DNA from: Apostichopus japonicus
Lineage: Eukaryota; Echinodermata; Holothuroidea; Aspidochirotida; Stichopodidae
Reading direction: 5' to 3'
Assembly (NCBI RefSeq): GCF_037975245.1
Contig: NC_092569.1
Location: forward strand, 10,649,001 to 10,713,000
Length of the DNA stretch: 64,000 nt
Shown here: positions 62,576 to 64,000 of the stretch, one piece after another
How the letters are laid out: every line of letters starts with the position of its first letter
Position numbering within the stretch: the first letter of the stretch is position 1
The notes under the pieces: generated by a model
The model's input: only the letters and a program-made list of their open reading frames with translations
Told to the model about the DNA's origin: nothing
Database searches by the model: none
Position numbers and translations under genes: made by a program

Positions 62576-62937
62576 TTAACAGTATAACATTGCTTGGTTA
62601 CTATATATTTAAAAAATAATTAGCGGCGTGACTATCAATGGGAGACTGAAAGTTGGTTTTTGTTGGGTTCGGTGGGGATGGGGGAGGGGGTCGGGAGGAG
62701 AGGGATGGGAAGTGAAAGTTGTACAGATTTTGCGGATTACTGTGAAACAGCCTAGTGTTTCTTTGCTTAGCTTAAAATCTGCTAATATTATGAAGCTTTA
62801 GTTACATCCGTCGAAAAGTTACACTCTGTTGAAATCAGGGAGTTGTTTAGGATTGAAACGTTGCACTGCTTTACGGCTCTACATTACTGTATCAAATATA
62901 CAATGTCCATATACATTGTACGCTGTAGTAGTGCATT
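62576..62937 (+). repeat. Satellite unit body 13, right part after Kolobok copy 2
   Basis: Resumes at TTAACAGTATAAC exactly where 49523-51491 stopped. Contains the G-rich tract near 62671-62708 and the normal junction into the last telomeric block. Confidence 0.95.
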
Positions 62938-63825
62938 CCTAACCCTAACCCTAACCCTAACCCTAACCCTAACCCTAACCCTAACCCTAACCCTAACCCT
63001 AACCCTAACCCTAACCCTAACCCTAACCCTAACCCTAACCCTAACCCTAACCCTAACCCTAACCCTAACCCTAACCCTAACCCTAACCCTAACCCTAACC
63101 CTAACCCTAACCCTAACCCTAACCCTAACCCTAACCCTAACCCTAACCCTAACCCTAACCCTAACCCTAACCCTAACCCTAACCCTAACCCTAACCCTAA
63201 CCCTAACCCTAACCCTAACCCTAACCCTAACCCTAACCCTAACCCTAACCCTAACCCTAACCCTAACCCTAACCCTAACCCTAACCCTAACCCTAACCCT
63301 AACCCTAACCCTAACCCTAACCCTAACCCTAACCCTAACCCTAACCCTAACCCTAACCCTAACCCTAACCCTAACCCTAACCCTAACCCTAACCCTAACC
63401 CTAACCCTAACCCTAACCCTAACCCTAACCCTAACCCTAACCCTAACCCTAACCCTAACCCTAACCCTAACCCTAACCCTAACCCTAACCCTAACCCTAA
63501 CCCTAACCCTAACCCTAACCCTAACCCTAACCCTAACCCTAACCCTAACCCTAACCCTAACCCTAACCCTAACCCTAACCCTAACCCTAACCCTAACCCT
63601 AACCCTAACCCTAACCCTAACCCTAACCCTAACCCTAACCCTAACCCTAACCCTAACCCTAACCCTAACCCTAACCCTAACCCTAACCCTAACCCTAACC
63701 CTAACCCTAACCCTAACCCTAACCCTAACCCTAACCCTAACCCTAACCCTAACCCTAACCCTAACCCTAACCCTAACCCTAACCCTAACCCTAACCCTAA
63801 CCCTAACCCTAACCCTATCCCTAAC
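62938..63825 (-). repeat. Interstitial telomeric array 12, 148 repeats
   Basis: 888 bp of CCCTAA with the CCCTAT marker near the right edge. Confidence 0.98.
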
Positions 63826-64000
63826 AGTTGTAGAAACATAAATTCGAATGTATACTTTATTATTAGTAATGTTAACGCATAAAGCACGAGCGCTGAAAGC
63901 TCGTGCCTGTATTACATTCCATTGAACAAAGATTTCGTGCTGCAGGAGGGGGGGGGGGTCTGTAATACTAACTGCGCCAAATGTAACAAAACAACTTCAT
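63826..64000 (+). repeat. Satellite unit body 14 (cut by window end)
   Basis: First 175 bp of another unit, with the hairpin at 63884-63906. The G-run near 63946 is an unbroken nine-G form where most units have GGAGGGGGGAGGG. Confidence 0.93.

Noticed and set aside
1-64000. CRISPR array, tRNA or rRNA genes
   Set aside because: The direct repeats are telomeric hexamers and kilobase satellites without spacer structure; no cloverleaf or rRNA core sequence was recognised.

Overview
The window is eukaryotic nuclear DNA, almost certainly from a metazoan. Evidence: long vertebrate-type telomeric arrays (CCCTAA on the + strand, TTAGGG on the - strand), multi-exon genes with canonical GT-AG introns, and two copies of an 11-kb DNA transposon of the Kolobok superfamily. 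Frequent TAGGCCTA-like words in the transposon introns and the transposon content hint at a marine deuterostome such as an echinoderm, but that is a weak guess. No bacterial-type genes, tRNA, rRNA or CRISPR were recognised.

Layout. Outside the two transposons the window is one direct tandem array of a compound unit: a non-coding body of about 2.68-2.70 kb followed by a block of (CCCTAA)n. Twelve telomeric blocks are present, of 144 to 1143 bp (24 to about 190 repeats), about 8.2 kb in total. All have the same orientation, which would place the chromosome end to the left if this is subtelomeric. Body/telomere junctions are nearly invariant, while block length, a (TA)n(TG)n microsatellite and poly-C/poly-A runs vary from unit to unit. 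Unit bodies lie at 1-2480 (partial), 2979-5666, 5811-8500, 9343-12027, 12778-15458, 16119-18456 (cut by transposon 1), 29559-31649, 32280-34979, 35783-38475, 39412-42099, 42478-45165, 45700-48379, 49523-51491 (left-truncated, cut by transposon 2), 62576-62937 and 63826-64000. One block (48380-49522) is irregular: it holds degenerate telomere variants and joins directly to a unit missing its first 346 bp, like a healed chromosome end that became internal.

Transposons. Copy 1 (18457-29558) and copy 2 (51492-62575) have 16-bp perfect terminal inverted repeats and sit between TTAA tetranucleotides. Each carries two convergent genes: a ten-exon + strand gene for an 821-aa THAP-domain transposase, whose intron phases are consistent throughout, and a three-exon - strand gene for a ~205-aa cysteine-rich acidic protein resembling the cytoplasmic 'ballast' domain of the P2X7 receptor. 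A 263-bp MITE-like element is nested in transposase intron 1. Both copies keep open reading frames and differ mainly in microsatellite and homopolymer lengths, so they are recent or recently homogenised. Copy 2 has a clean TTAA target duplication. Copy 1 has flanks from two different TTAA sites of the satellite unit, implying recombination between element copies (or an assembly join).

Taken together, this looks like a recombinogenic subtelomere-like array in which unit+telomere cassettes have been amplified and exchanged, and which was invaded by a Kolobok element carrying a possible relative of the P2X7 ballast domain.
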